Assembly (NCBI GenBank): GCA_033557685.1
Contig: JAWQRN010000642.1
Coordinates: 1 to 27,566, forward strand
DNA from: Sperchopsis tessellata
Lineage: Eukaryota; Arthropoda; Insecta; Coleoptera; Hydrophilidae
DNA length: 27,566 bases
Reading direction: 5' to 3'
In this document: positions 8,790-21,500 of the stretch, one piece after another
Layout: each line of letters starts with the position of its first letter
How positions within the stretch are numbered: the first letter of the stretch is position 1
Made by a program: the position numbers and the translations under genes
Notes under the pieces: generated by a model
What the model was told of the DNA's origin: nothing
The model's input: only the letters and a program-made list of their open reading frames with translations
Database searches by the model: none

Positions 8790-10075
8790 TACTTGGATAG
8801 TTGGACAGCTAGTGAAAACAGAGCTAAAATAAAGCAAGGGTTATAAGATTGTACGAATGAAGTGGAAAAGAAAATCCAGAAGGCAATGTATAATAAAAAT
8901 GGGACAAAGCTGTTAAGAGAAATGATAGGTAGGACCATAGACAACAAAGAGAGTACTTACTGACCAAAGCAGAACAGGCTGAAATGCTTAACGACATGGG
9001 AACGTTGTATAATAGTGACAAATTTATGAACGGCAGGTGATGGAAACAGATGAGGTGAATCACGAGCAATTACATTTAAACAAAAACACAATGTTCAGGG
9101 AAGACATTGACAATGCCATAAAACAAATTAAAAATGGTAAAGCAGGGTGGTGTACCAGCAGAACTAATTAGAGCTGGGTCGGATGGTCTGGGATGAGTAG
9201 TGCCGAAAGAGTAGATTGAGGGTTTTATTAGTAAAATACTCACGTGAAAGATGATATCGAAGTGTCTTTGAAATCAAAGTAGGTAGCATTTATATCAGGT
9301 ACATCTTGCATTCACTATATTTGTAGCCTGGTATGACTATTTGTTAATAGAGAGTCTTCCCCCTATGAAAAGAAATGAGGAGTGGCTTAGTAGGATGGCT
9401 GGCACAGTGAGCCTCAATATAAATGTATCCAAAAATAGACCCATGAAATTAACTCCAGAGTGAAGATTTGGAGGGAGAAGTGCGGAGCGTGAGTGACTTC
9501 TGCTAAGTGGGTATCATGATAGATGTAAGGGAAACTGTGGAAACAACGTACAGTGAGGTGTAGGCTTGGCAAGGGGAACTTTTAATTCTTTATAAAAGGT
9601 ATGAGTGTCTGGAGAACTGTCAAATAGAACAAAATAGAGATTTGTTGAGGTAAACGTGAATAGTGTGCTACTCTATGGATGCGAGGAGTTCTAGATAACT
9701 AGGAGACTCTTATGGCTTGGATGCAGGTGTTTGTGAAAAGGTGCTTGAGAGAATATCCAATAGGGAGCTTTGAAGAAGTACTGGACAGGAACTGGTTCAC
9801 ATATCAATAAAAAGGAGAAGATGGAGATGGATCAGGCATACACTGATGAAGTCACATTGTGATATTACCAGACAGGTCTTGAGCTATGCTGTGACAGGTA
9901 GCAGATGACCTGGAAGATCTACAGAGACTTGAAGAAGAGGTTTTGAAAGGGAACTGCAGAAGATGGGATGACATGACGAACAGATTAAGAGACTTCCAGA
10001 GATAGAAGAGTTGTACAGTGGGAGATGATGGATTGAGCACCCAACATAATAAAGACAGTGCAGTATGAAGTAAGG
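8790..10075 (+). mobile_element. Non-LTR (LINE) retrotransposon remnant, reverse-transcriptase end
   Basis: The conceptual translation in changing frames shows LINE pol landmarks in order. A linker reads YLLTKAEQAEMLNDMGTLYN (about 8955-9015). EDIDNAIKQIKNGKA and VPAELIRAG follow (about 9100-9175), the usual block at the start of LINE reverse transcriptases. Then come VNSVLLYGCE (about 9656-9685) and, near the end, ISIKRRRWRWIRHTL and ITRQVLS (about 9800-9890), the conserved C-terminal segment of RTE/CR1-like insect LINEs. The catalytic palm is largely deleted or scrambled. Many stops and frameshifts are present. The copy is dead and 5'-truncated. Confidence 0.75.
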
Positions 10076-10079
10076 CTAG

Positions 10080-10581
10080 CTATCTTGTCATTCAATTATT
10101 TTAGCCCTGGAGTTTAACCTTGTCTTATGGCGCCCTATCATCCAATGGGAGCGATCAGGACCAAAAATATATATAGAGAGCAGCAATGACACAAATAATA
10201 TAAAGTTTTTTGCCACATAGTTTGCAGAATACAACAGTACGTGTAACGCAGGTGAAACACATACGGCTCAAAACAACATAATTTATTTTGTTTGAAAGGA
10301 CACAAATCTAATCATACTGATCAGATTTTGATAAGAATACTTGGTATGGGTGCGTTTATTTGGAGATGCCCGTTTTTCCCTTTTGCACAGGAAAATTCAA
10401 ATTAAGCCACACCCATTCGGCGAATAACATTCAAAAAAATGTGAGGTAAATTTGAATGTTCATTCCTACGCCGAAAAAAATTGAATGTCAAAATGCGTTG
10501 AAATAGTAATACAAAGAACATAACATATAATATGTGATATTTTTACTGGACAATCATTATTTATGTATTATCTTCGACGGC
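10080..10581. other. Unclassified sequence with a small hairpin
   Basis: No gene was recognised. A CCAAT box (10142-10146) lies 21 bp in front of a TATATATAG run (10168-10176), but no reading frame follows. An inverted pair, 'ttcggcgaataacattcaaa' (10416-10435) and 'tttgaatgttcattcctacgccgaa' (10451-10475), can form a short hairpin. Confidence 0.4.
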
Positions 10582-10740
10582 TTTCTAACCCTTCCTTGAC
10601 CTTTTAACCTAATCTTAATGTTTCTAGCACTTCCTTAACTTTTTTAATCCGTTATATGCTTATAACCCTTCTTTAACCTTTTAAACCTAAAGATATATCT
10701 TTCTAGCCCTTCCGTGACTTTAACCCAAGTCACATTTAAC
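10582..10740. repeat. Diverged minisatellite, about 40-bp unit, four copies
   Basis: Units begin at about 10582, 10621, 10660 and 10702. They share the pattern T-CTA(A/G)CCCTTC(C/T)TT(A/G)AC(C)TTTTAA(C/T)C followed by an AT-rich spacer. Divergence between units is moderate and the last is partial. No coding potential. Confidence 0.7.
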
Positions 10741-12559
10741 CCTGTAGAAGTGCATGGATTTTTAAAGTAATATTTAACAGGGTGTTACTGGTGGGTTGGC
10801 ATCCCCTAGAATCATCCGGCATAAGAATAAAAAGCTTACCCAAACTGAGGTACCTCACCTCGTATACTACATTATTACACCGATTTATAATTAAGTAGTT
10901 TAACACATATAATAAACAATTTTGTGTCAAAATGCTCAGTTCCTGGAGTTTCAGCTACAGAAGACAAAGCATTATTTCAGAAATTTCTAATATAAATAAT
11001 TTTAAATTCCTGCATACTAGTGACATAGTGAACCATCTCTGAAATAGAGTTCTAGAAAGTGAATGTAACCAAATGAGAAAAATGAGTACTAAATGTATAT
11101 TCCCTGTATTTTTATAATAATATAGGCTGTTGTATATCCATTAATTATGATTTCGATAAAAATATATGCTGCAACTTGAGATTAAGTATATTTAGTACAA
11201 GCTAAGTATCACTACCCAACTAAGTTGTTATTTTACGTTTTATTTACTTTTATTTTGACATACAACTGCATATGTACTTGATAATAATAATCTTTCAATA
11301 AACATTGACATTCCTTGGAATATCAACTTTATTGAATTTAAACAACTTAAATATTAACAAGAAAAAAATTGCAAGCCAACGCGATCTTCATGTTATGGAA
11401 CTGTTGCCATCTTCATTGCAGAACCCATCACATCTCATTAAAAAGATGTTGAACTGTAGTTACTTCTCATAAAAAAAAATTGAAAAAAAATTATAAAGTT
11501 GCCAAGGCTTTCATTTATTATTAGCAGGTATGCAAAAAAAAATTACTTACCTTTGTTTGATTGAGTGGGTACTCTGAACTTAGCCAAATTTTAATTCTAG
11601 TTATCTATGGCTTAATTATTCTCTGCTTTTTACATCGACTGAAAATATTTTGCGTTTATATGTTAAGAATATCCGTGATAACTTTCTAGATAAAAAAACA
11701 ATAACTTGTCAATCACAAAAGAACTTAGGTAACCCACAGAATAACTAAAGTAACCAGTATCCCTCCTACAACTGCTAGATGATCCAGACCTACCACGAAC
11801 ATGACAACATGAAGACAGTTATTGCCAACTGCTGCACGATAAAATACGGTAATTTCCCGAAATTTTCTAGCTCAACAGGTGAACATTTAAAGATAAATAT
11901 TCTTCGGCGAAGTGCAATTTTATACTTTAGATAATAATTGTAATTTTATACTTAGTTAATAATTGTACTCTGATATGAAATATTGTAATCTGATATGAAA
12001 TATTTGACCTTGGCACATTGACCTTGCATGTTTATAACTGGAGTTAAATGTTTATATTGGAATTTTCCATTATTAGATGTTTTAAAAGAAATCCAGCTAG
12101 TAAATATCCACATACCAGTGTTAAAATCTTCTATTCTTACTGTTTACAGAAATTGGTAAAACTTTATAGGCGCTAACGCTAATTTAAAATCCGGTTTTAG
12201 TCTCCATTAAAATTCTACCATCACTTACAATGTGTTCACCAAATAATCACACTTGTTATCTTAGCCAAATATTCTTGAAAATGTTTTTCTCAAATACCGA
12301 TAATATTTTTAACTCGTAAGATAATGCACTGCATCATCATCATGCACACCTCACATATACATTTAAAAAATGAATAAATGTCAGCGGCACGGGCGGGCCC
12401 GTGGCCAATAAAGGCCCATCACCCTTGTCACATTTTTTGTTATATATAAATATGTTGCACCTGAGATTTTTATTTTAAATTATAACTCTATAGCTGAATA
12501 TAGATAGATTTTTAATACTTCTTTTAAAATGTAAAACAGTATAAATTATAAGAAATTAT
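10741..12559. other. AT-rich intergenic sequence with minor repeats
   Basis: No gene was recognised. Two short tandem pairs occur: an 'aattttatactt..ataataattgt' unit twice (about 11918-11965) and 'ctctgatatgaaatatt'/'atctgatatgaaatatt' (about 11967-12003). A GC-rich island containing the palindrome cacgggc-gg-gcccgtg lies at about 12387-12402 in an otherwise AT-rich field. Confidence 0.4.
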
Positions 12560-12640
12560 AGTCTTGGTCCAAAAATATATTTCATTGATTAACGTTTTCG
12601 GATTTTACTTCATCATCATGTCTAAAAAAGTAAAAAACAG
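12560..12640. repeat. Possible retroelement 3'-end motif
   Basis: The stretch 'aacgttttcggattttacttcatcatcatg' (12591-12620) resembles the end of the repeat at 27471-27510 ('gaccggtttcggccattcaggtcatcatcaag'). The shared design is '..TTTTCGG....CATCATCA'. This suggests related or convergent repeat termini. Confidence 0.35.
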
Positions 12641-13973
12641 CTAATGGTAAACCTTAACAATATAAACAAATAGGTTACATTGAATTAAGATTTTAACGTG
12701 TCAAACAAATTAATATTTAAACTAACAAAAATTATAGACATAAATTATCGTAATAGACATAAGAATATAATGGATATAAATATTGTCGAGCCTCTTCATT
12801 TATAAAATCCACTTAAAAGCTTAAAGCTTAAACTGCTTCATGAGAAAGCATACGTCTAAAAAGCCAATGTTTATACAACAATAAAGAGAAATTTATTGTT
12901 GCAAAAAAAATCATCTACATCAAAGGGCCTATCAACCAAGCCATATTGTCCATGAACTACATAATTTATTTGAAAAATATATATTTTACTTAAAAATGTG
13001 GTAGAGTTCAGTTTAATTTTCAAATTGGTTAATACAGAACTACAGAACAAAACAAGGAAGTAAGAACAAATATAAAAACTTGCTTAGCTCGACAATGTTT
13101 TTTTCAAAATTTGAGGATGCCATGGCTTCATCATCACTAGGACCATCTACATTTGGTTCAGCAACAATGAAAAATTTGGTATAACACACATAAGAGGTAT
13201 TTTAATCATGTGACGAAGAACTAGGCGGCTTAATTGATAAAATTAGAGATGACGATCTATATTCATCAGATCGTGGATTATATCCCATTGATATATATTA
13301 GTAACCCGAAGTTAAGAGAAAATAAACTTAAGTTCAATACCCTATCGAAGATTGGATCCCAAACACTCCGTCTACCCGTAGGCCTTTCAATTTGTCTATT
13401 TATCTATGTATCAATTTCTATGAAAATAGTAAAAACTACAATACTATAAATAAGTACATAAAATCTACTCAGAAATAAAGTTCAAAATAGATTTCGTGTT
13501 CTTTATGAAATGTGACGTACAACATAATGCAGTATTAAATATAATCGATTTAAAGATCAAAGATCCTTCGTTCCACAAGTTTGTTGACTAATTAGAGAGC
13601 TATCAAAGCTATAAAATAAGATTAAAAGGAAAGAAACAAAAACACAAATCTATAAAAAATATATAATAAATATATTGCAGATATAAGTTATTTATATTAT
13701 ACATACATAATAAAAGACTTTGTAATCATTAAACGCAATCACCAATTACAGACAAGTTTAGTATAGAATACCAATTATCTTATGATAATACGTCAGTTTC
13801 TAGAAAATGCTTCTTTATATCAATACAATTATTACGTTTCAGCTTTCTCAATACATAGCCTTTTTCAAATATAAATATTGTTACGAGATTATTGCAATTG
13901 TTAAATAGAAATTTACTAAATAAATATATCACATCATACTACCTAGTTGATTAGTATGAACAAAATAATTCTT
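12641..13973. other. AT-rich sequence, 3' flank of the transporter gene
   Basis: No gene was recognised. The transporter's 3' untranslated region should run leftwards from 13973, but I could not place a polyadenylation signal with confidence. The short open frame at 13234-13449 has no recognisable domain. Confidence 0.4.
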
Positions 13974-14049
13974 TTAACTATTAATACTTGTGGATGAAAC
14001 TTCCATGTTCGTGTAGTGAAGTTGATATCTTCTCAGTATTATTAAAACT
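13974..14049 (-). CDS. Transporter last exon
   Basis: The acceptor is TTTTTATTTTTAG ending at 14050. One base completes the leucine codon begun by the previous exon, then 24 codons follow to TAA at 13976-13974. The peptide continues the last membrane helix (VLIILRRYQLHY) and ends in a short polar cytoplasmic tail (…SSTSINS). It was identified by phase and by the expected end of membrane segment 12. The upstream exon alone would otherwise stop immediately at its own donor site. Confidence 0.75.
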
Positions 14050-15526
14050 CTAAAAATAAAAAGTGGATAAAATATTATTACAGTTCATTTAAAAAGCAAA
14101 AAATATTGTTTTCTAAATTATCTTTTGAGTTTGCTTTTGACTATTTAATTGACACTATATCATATTCATAAAATATGTATTATATATGTATACTTTTTTA
14201 ACTTTTAAACTTGCTTTTAGTAATCTCAAATTGGCAATACCTGTTAAATATCCTTAATATATATAAATATCTGAAACAGAGATGCCCCACCTGATGCAAG
14301 TTTTTCCTTAAGATTATTGATGTAACACAGGTGGCATTACTCATCTGAGTTCAAATGTATTAGACCAGCATGTTACTTATAACTTATAAAAAAATTCTCA
14401 CTTACAAAGTTATAATAATATTTACTGCATTGATACCAGCCGTAAAAAAATTAAATGCTCCAGGACATACATTTATGGTTAAATCGTATATCGATGTGTA
14501 AAGAGGTGATCCTAATAATGAAATAAACGATTCTAATGTCACTGATACTGGGAAAACCTTCCCAATTTCATTTGCTGGTATGCATTTTGACATTATTGAC
14601 CTTATCATCGGACTTAATAGACTTCCTAAACTTCTGATTGCACCCGCTAAAAATAAATAAAAGTTAAGACAATATTAGTAACTAACTACTGTACAGATAT
14701 TTTTTCTCTGCCAACAGATGGATAATCTATAATAAATAAATGAAGGGAATGAAATTTAAAACACATATAGCTCATGTCTATATAGCAAGCAAAAGAACCA
14801 GAGAGTTTTTGAAAGTGAATGACACAATGAAATTTCTAATCTAGACAAATTTATTAGTACATAAAAATATGATATTATTTTCCATTTTGTGCGACAGAAT
14901 GTAGTTACTTTGAATTTTAAGATTTAAAAATTACATCGCCTAGATGTCTTTAATTTCCACACACTATAGCAGTTTTTCCTTGAAGCGTCTGATTGCTGTC
15001 TGCAGCATTTATGCTAGAATATTAGCGATTTACAGTATGATGGCAAGCTTGTGCCCATCAAATTCTCGAGGTTTGTTACTATACAATCTTGATTTGTGGT
15101 AACCCCAGTAAAAGTAGTCATAGTATGTCACCTCATTGTGAAATAATGCGCTATGGGAACATTGCACTGACAAAGAACTTCAGGTTGTATGATCTGTAGC
15201 ACTATCTTGCTGAAACTAGATCATTTAGAGATCAATTACACGTTGTTGAAATTCTGATTCTGAAGCATTTCCACGTAGTGAGCATAGGTTGCAGTAGCAG
15301 CATTCCCATCTACTTCCAATATGATAATGAGCTCAAGTTTACCATCAGACAAGAAATTGCTAATATTTCAGCAAAAGTGCTGCAAAGAGCAATTAGGCAC
15401 TTCAACTGCAAGACTGTGTGGAAGGAGATGGAAGATATCTGAGCAATGTAATTTTTAACAACTTCTATCACACATAACATATTTTTAAGTACTTTCAAAT
15501 TTGTTTAGTTTTTAAATTTCATTGTG

Positions 15527-15576
<50 letters not shown>

Positions 15577-18500
15577 AGGGTGTAGCAAAATTATGTTCCA
15601 TAACTTTAGGAAATGATTAAACATGCAAAACCAAAGAAAAAACTTTCTATAAACATATATCCTATACTGCTTCGATTTCCATCTGTCTGTATGTGTTTTT
15701 TTACAAAAAAAAAAATTTCACGTATGGATTAGGGTAAAACCTTTAAATTTGGCGTGCTTATTAAGATAAATGGTATACATAATTGTTAAAAATGTTATTC
15801 TTTATGATTATCCGTTCCAAAATGGCAGCTGTTTTAATCAAACATTTTGAACGGCCGCCATTTTGAAACAGATTTTCATAATGAAATGGAATATGTAACA
15901 ATTATGTACACTATTTAAATAAATAAGCATGCCAAATTTAAAGATTTTACCTTAATCTGTTCTTGAGATATTTATTTTTTGTAAAAAACACATTCAGATG
16001 GAAAACGAAGCATTTTAGGACATATGTTTATAGAAAGTTTTTTCTTTGTTTTTGTGAGCTTAATCATTTCCTAAAGTTATGGAACATAATTTTGCAACAC
16101 TTTATATATATATATATACAAAAAATTTCATAATCTAGTTGGGTATGCATGAACATGACTATGAGTGAGCAACACATTCTACGTATCATGAACAATGCTC
16201 TCAATCTTCAAATGAAACAAACTTAATACAGTGCATGTTTCTCTCGTTTAACACAATTTGGCAAGATTCTCCCACATTGAGTCCCATTGATATGCAAATA
16301 GTAAACCTCCAAGTATTGCAGCTTATTGTGGATACCTCTTATAATAATACAAACAATACAAAAGTGCCTTGATATGGAGGAACTCGGGCAAATGGATGTC
16401 CGATATAGTTGACAGTCCGTTCTTTAAGAAAATGAGTTTCCCAAATACGTCATCATCATAAAAATTCTTCTTTTACCTAATTTATATAGAGGTTATTTTT
16501 AGCTCACTCTCCTCCCTTGCAAAATATGTGCTATCTCACTGTATCCTGTGTTATCCTTTGTCATCACACTCTATACTGCATCATCTCAATCCCCCTGTTG
16601 ACTATTTCTCAGGAATCTGCACTTCTTCGTCCACTTAAAGTGCCCAAACCATCTCCTCACTCCCTGCCTTTCATGTATTATGTCGTTCCTTATTCTTTGT
16701 TAGCCCTTCTATCTTCCTCAGAAATTTCATCTCAGCTAATTAAATCCAGCTCTTCTGCTACTGGCTGCACAATCATAATTCACTGGCATAAATGTGCCTC
16801 CCTATTACGACTCAATAGTTTTTCTATCACCTGTATCACTACAAAATTCTTTCTGGTTTTGATCTACTTGTTATACATTAATGTTGCCTCCCCTTAATAA
16901 TTCCTCAAAATACACTTTTCACCTTTGCATTATTAAAATGTGGGCTCTACCAAGATAGTAAGCTTGGAGTCTCAAGTTTGAGACTTAGAGGTGGCCAACA
17001 TTTTGCGATTAAGGAAAGGGAATTATGGTGCTTATAATATGCTCCAGGGTCTATTGTTTTTTGGCTTCAAGCTTCAATACTCAAAAAAATTATTTTTTAA
17101 TGTCCCTACTAACGCGTTTCATTCACCTATTCATTTTCTCCTATTCTTCTTTCTTTGCAAGCAATACCAGCCTTTTAACCTTTATCCTCTATTTTTCTTA
17201 GATAATATTTCCACTTTATCTTCTTTCCTTAGTTTCGCTTCTGATCTAACTTCACTACGATGTTTGATTTGTTTGCTTGATTGCCTTACCTTTCCCACAC
17301 ATTCTCAGCTGCTGTCAGTATAGCGTTCTTATAATTCAATCATGTTAGCTCTAGATCTAAGGTATATCGTCAAAAACTTCTGGCCTATTTGTTTCTGAAA
17401 CTGATCTCTGAATTGTATGTTACTAAATCTGTATTCTTTATCTTCTTATAATGTCTTTTTCCAACCTATAATTGGTCCTAACATACTCCTTTTTCCCAAG
17501 ATTATTGTTTTGCCAACAACAAGTATTGTCTCAATTATTTTGCTGTTAAGTCAGCACATAGTTGATAAATAAATCCTCACCTCTGCAAGGTTCCACCTTT
17601 GTGAACTTATGTACATCTTTATATTTGTAAAATGCATTTCCTATTTTAAGTTACTATCCACACAGAAATCAAATAGCCTTCTTCCATTGTTGTTCCTTAC
17701 AGCCTCGCCATGATAGCCCATTACACTTTCATAGTTCTTACTCTTCTTCCTCACTTTAATATTAAAGTATCCCAACAGATACAAGTCATCGTCACAGTTC
17801 TTCACCATTTCCTGCAGTTTTTCCAACAAATCAACTTTTTCTACCACAACACACATGCTTAATCACATGTCCATGGACATCAATCTCTTTGAAACTCCAT
17901 TTCTGTACCTGCCTTACACTATTCGCTTGCCATCCTCACTCCTTCTGAACAAGTATTTTAAAAAAATGGCCATATTAATTAGTTTACCTTTTTGCATTTA
18001 TGTTAGCTTCATGTTTGTAATTAAACTTATACTTGAAAAGTTTAATTTCACATAAAAACTTTAAATCTACTGTAAAAAATATTGACAAAACATATACGAA
18101 CTCCAACTTTTGTATGACTTCTAATATGTTATTTCTCATTTAAGTAATTCTTATCTGTTTCCACATTTAGTTAAACTGTATAGATCTACTAAAGTTAAAA
18201 TTTAATACCTATGTGCATTATTTTTCTAGCTCTAGACAAGTTAAAATAAATGTTGTCACATATTTATATGTTTGTTATTTAGTAGAAGAAGTTATAAGAA
18301 TCTGATGTGTTGATGGTTTTATTTTATGTGATTAATCTGTAGGGAATAGTCAATTGTGATTATTGTGAATGTTTAGATATTGTTCGATTTCAATTAATCC
18401 ACACTCGATTACGTCACACCAATCTTGCGTTTTTTGTTTAACTAAATTTTTAAAGATTTAATCATTTAAAACAAATTCCGAATACTCATCTGATATTATT

Positions 18501-21500
18501 AAAGAATAGTTGTATATACAATTGTGTAAAATTACCTAATGTCCATATTCTTCCAAATTATGAAACTAATTCAAAAGTCGAGAGCATAGCATTAAAACTG
18601 TTATATCACATTTATTGTCTTTTTGCCAGACTTTATTGATACGAAGGTGACCATACATATTGGTTTTACCAGTAAAGTACTGTTTTTTTGGTCATTGGTC
18701 CTGGTTAGTTGTGAAATATAACTAGTACAGTTTAGGGACACAAAATCAAAAATTATTAATTTATCAAAAGATTGAATAAATCAAGTAATCGATCCTTCTT
18801 TAAGTAAGCGTGAAAATTTAAACACCATATTCGGCTCAGCAGTGAAAATAGTAAATATAAATATATTATTAAAACAGAATTATTGGACCTACGCAAATAT
18901 CGCTAAAGATGAACAGTTCTTGAATATATACTGCAAATACAAATTTAAAAAAAAATGAAAATTCGAATATTGTACTCCAATTATTGAAACGTTATATCTA
19001 TTTTGAGAAGCTATAGTGAAATTAAGGTATACTAAACCAGATATAAATATACATTATTAGATGTTATATAAGCAAAATTAAGAAGTAGCATAGTTAAAAT
19101 GTAAAACGTATTGTTTATATTAAATAAATTAGATACAGCTGCCACACAACTTTCTTTTACAGAACAACAAAAATAAATCTGATATATAACAAAAAGATGT
19201 AATTTTATCTCATAATATTTAAAAGAATAAAGAAAACAACGTCAAATATTTACCACTTATAACAGACACACTCACCTTACATGAGTTTTTTTGTAAATTC
19301 AGCCAACCACAGAAAACATTTATCACGACGATAAATACAAGCATATACCCTTGCCATTGATTTTTGATGTCACTGCGAGAGCTAGCTACCCAAAGTATAT
19401 TTTGTCGACAGAAATACTAAGACGGAGATCAATCTACTATGTATTTATCTAGATCGGTTATGGAAACCGGTTACGGTTCTGGTAACCACTTGAAACCCGC
19501 GGTTTAGAAAACCAACCGAATACCGGTTAAGAAAACCGTAATTATCAAACACCAGACTTTCCGAATACCGGTTAGTTTAGGTAATGACCGATTTACGACC
19601 GGCAGTTTTATATTCGACAGCACTATATTAACAGTCGAGCACATCTCATCCTACACTGACTGTCAAATCACTATTCACACTTACTAATATGCCATGTATA
19701 CACATTCACCTGTATTCAATATAATGTGTCTACATAATCAAAAACAATTTGATTAATTAGAGTCGATAAATTTAAATACATTGAAGTGACCTGGTATTAC
19801 AATTTTGGTTTGAAGGAAACAGAGAGGCCCTTATGAAGTGGATTATAAGAGTGGAGTAAAGCTGACCAACTGTCAGTCACGTACTCATATATCCTACCAA
19901 ACACTATTTTGAAATATATTGTACATATTTTGATCTAAGCCTTGTAAGCTGACTAATGTTCTAGCAAAAACTCTGGATACTATTTTATTAGATAAAGTCC
20001 ATCAGTTATTAGCAGCGTGATTCTCGAGTGTCAATAGTCAAGTCTATCTATGATATGCCAGCTTTTCACAAAGAGTAACTGTCATTTATCATCCAAGAAC
20101 TGTCACTATCTTTAGAGAACTGTCATGATCTTCCAAGTACTGACACTAGAAAATCATGCTGCTGATGATCCCAACAAAATTATAACAATATATCTTCACG
20201 TTTTCCGGGTGATACCAGTGCATTGGCTTTTGTTTTTGCTGACGTTTCGTCCACCGTTGCAGGGGACATTATCAAGACCTATAGACCCCTGCAACGGTAG
20301 ACGAAACGTCGGCAAAAACAAAAGCCAACACACAGTTATACCCCGGAAAACCTGAAGATATTTACTGTGGCCGTGGAAGTCTACACACAGAATTATAACA
20401 ATATATATTTTTAAACTATGTACTTACCTAAATATAAATGCCAATCTTGAGTTGCCAGACCTTGTATAACCAGACTTATTAAAAGAGACAGAAATCCAAC
20501 TATTAACAGAATCAACTCTGGAACATGAAATAACTTATGTAAAACATAAACTCCAATTATTGTTCCAAATACCCAACATATTGATTTTCCAGCTATAAAC
20601 ATTGTGTAATGTTTCAAATTCCAATGGAATTTTTCTCTAATATACAAATATAAAACATCACTGTCACCATTTATATTCAAGATGTTTAAGACTAGCATTA
20701 ATATAATGAACATTAAAATAGCCCTGTTGAAGTATTCTCTCCTTTTAAAAGTTGTTTTTACCATGAGTTTTATGTGCGTAAAATGGAATAAATCTTCAAA
20801 TTTGGTCTGAAACAAAAATAAAAAGTTGTATTTAGTTAATTAAAAACTATTGTAAGTAGATACTATTTGAAATGATACGAGGGTATGTAAGATAAAAAAA
20901 AGTATTGAATTTAAGTTCCATGTTGCGGAGAGGGCAATTTTTTATTTACAAAGAATATCTATCAAAAAATGTAAAAAGTTTTTTGTAGGGGGTGGTGTGA
21001 ATTATCGTAAAAACAATTAACGCGAACATTAATATTGTTATTGATAACAATAGACATGTTTTTGTGAAGGATGCAAAGAATCTGGGCATAGTCATTGTTA
21101 GTTAAATAACATGTTAGTTTGTTTCTGCAGAATCTTATTGTAACTCAAACTTCCTTATAGCAATAGATATCTTTTGTACCACGGACTAAGAATGAATAAT
21201 GCTGTGTAATTCTCTTTGATTTATAGAGTGCAAAACTCTTGTCCTACCTAGATTTTTGAAATAAAAAAATATGAATGAATATTTATTGCTGATTGTTTCA
21301 TGAAGATTCTGTATCATAATATTATATTGAATAATGTACTTCCTTTATGTATTCAAAAGATAGAGCTATCGCCTATACTCTTAAAATCAGGTACAGACAT
21401 ACTGCAACGATACATCTCCAAAAATTGGAATTATTTGAGAGATTTCTGATGTAATCCTCTCAAATCTGTTTTTCTTTTTTTGCTGAATATCTACAATTAT

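Noticed and set aside
10142..10176. CCAAT box followed by a TATA run
   Set aside because: No reading frame or transcript start context follows, and TATA runs are common in this AT-rich sequence.
12961..13449. Short serine-rich peptide and a 71-codon frame
   Set aside because: Both are short with no recognisable domain, and the surrounding composition gives such frames by chance.
16517..17323. Long plus-strand frames rich in Ser, Leu and Phe
   Set aside because: They are the complement of a purine-rich minus-strand LINE. The minus strand gives recognisable LINE motifs and the plus strand gives none.
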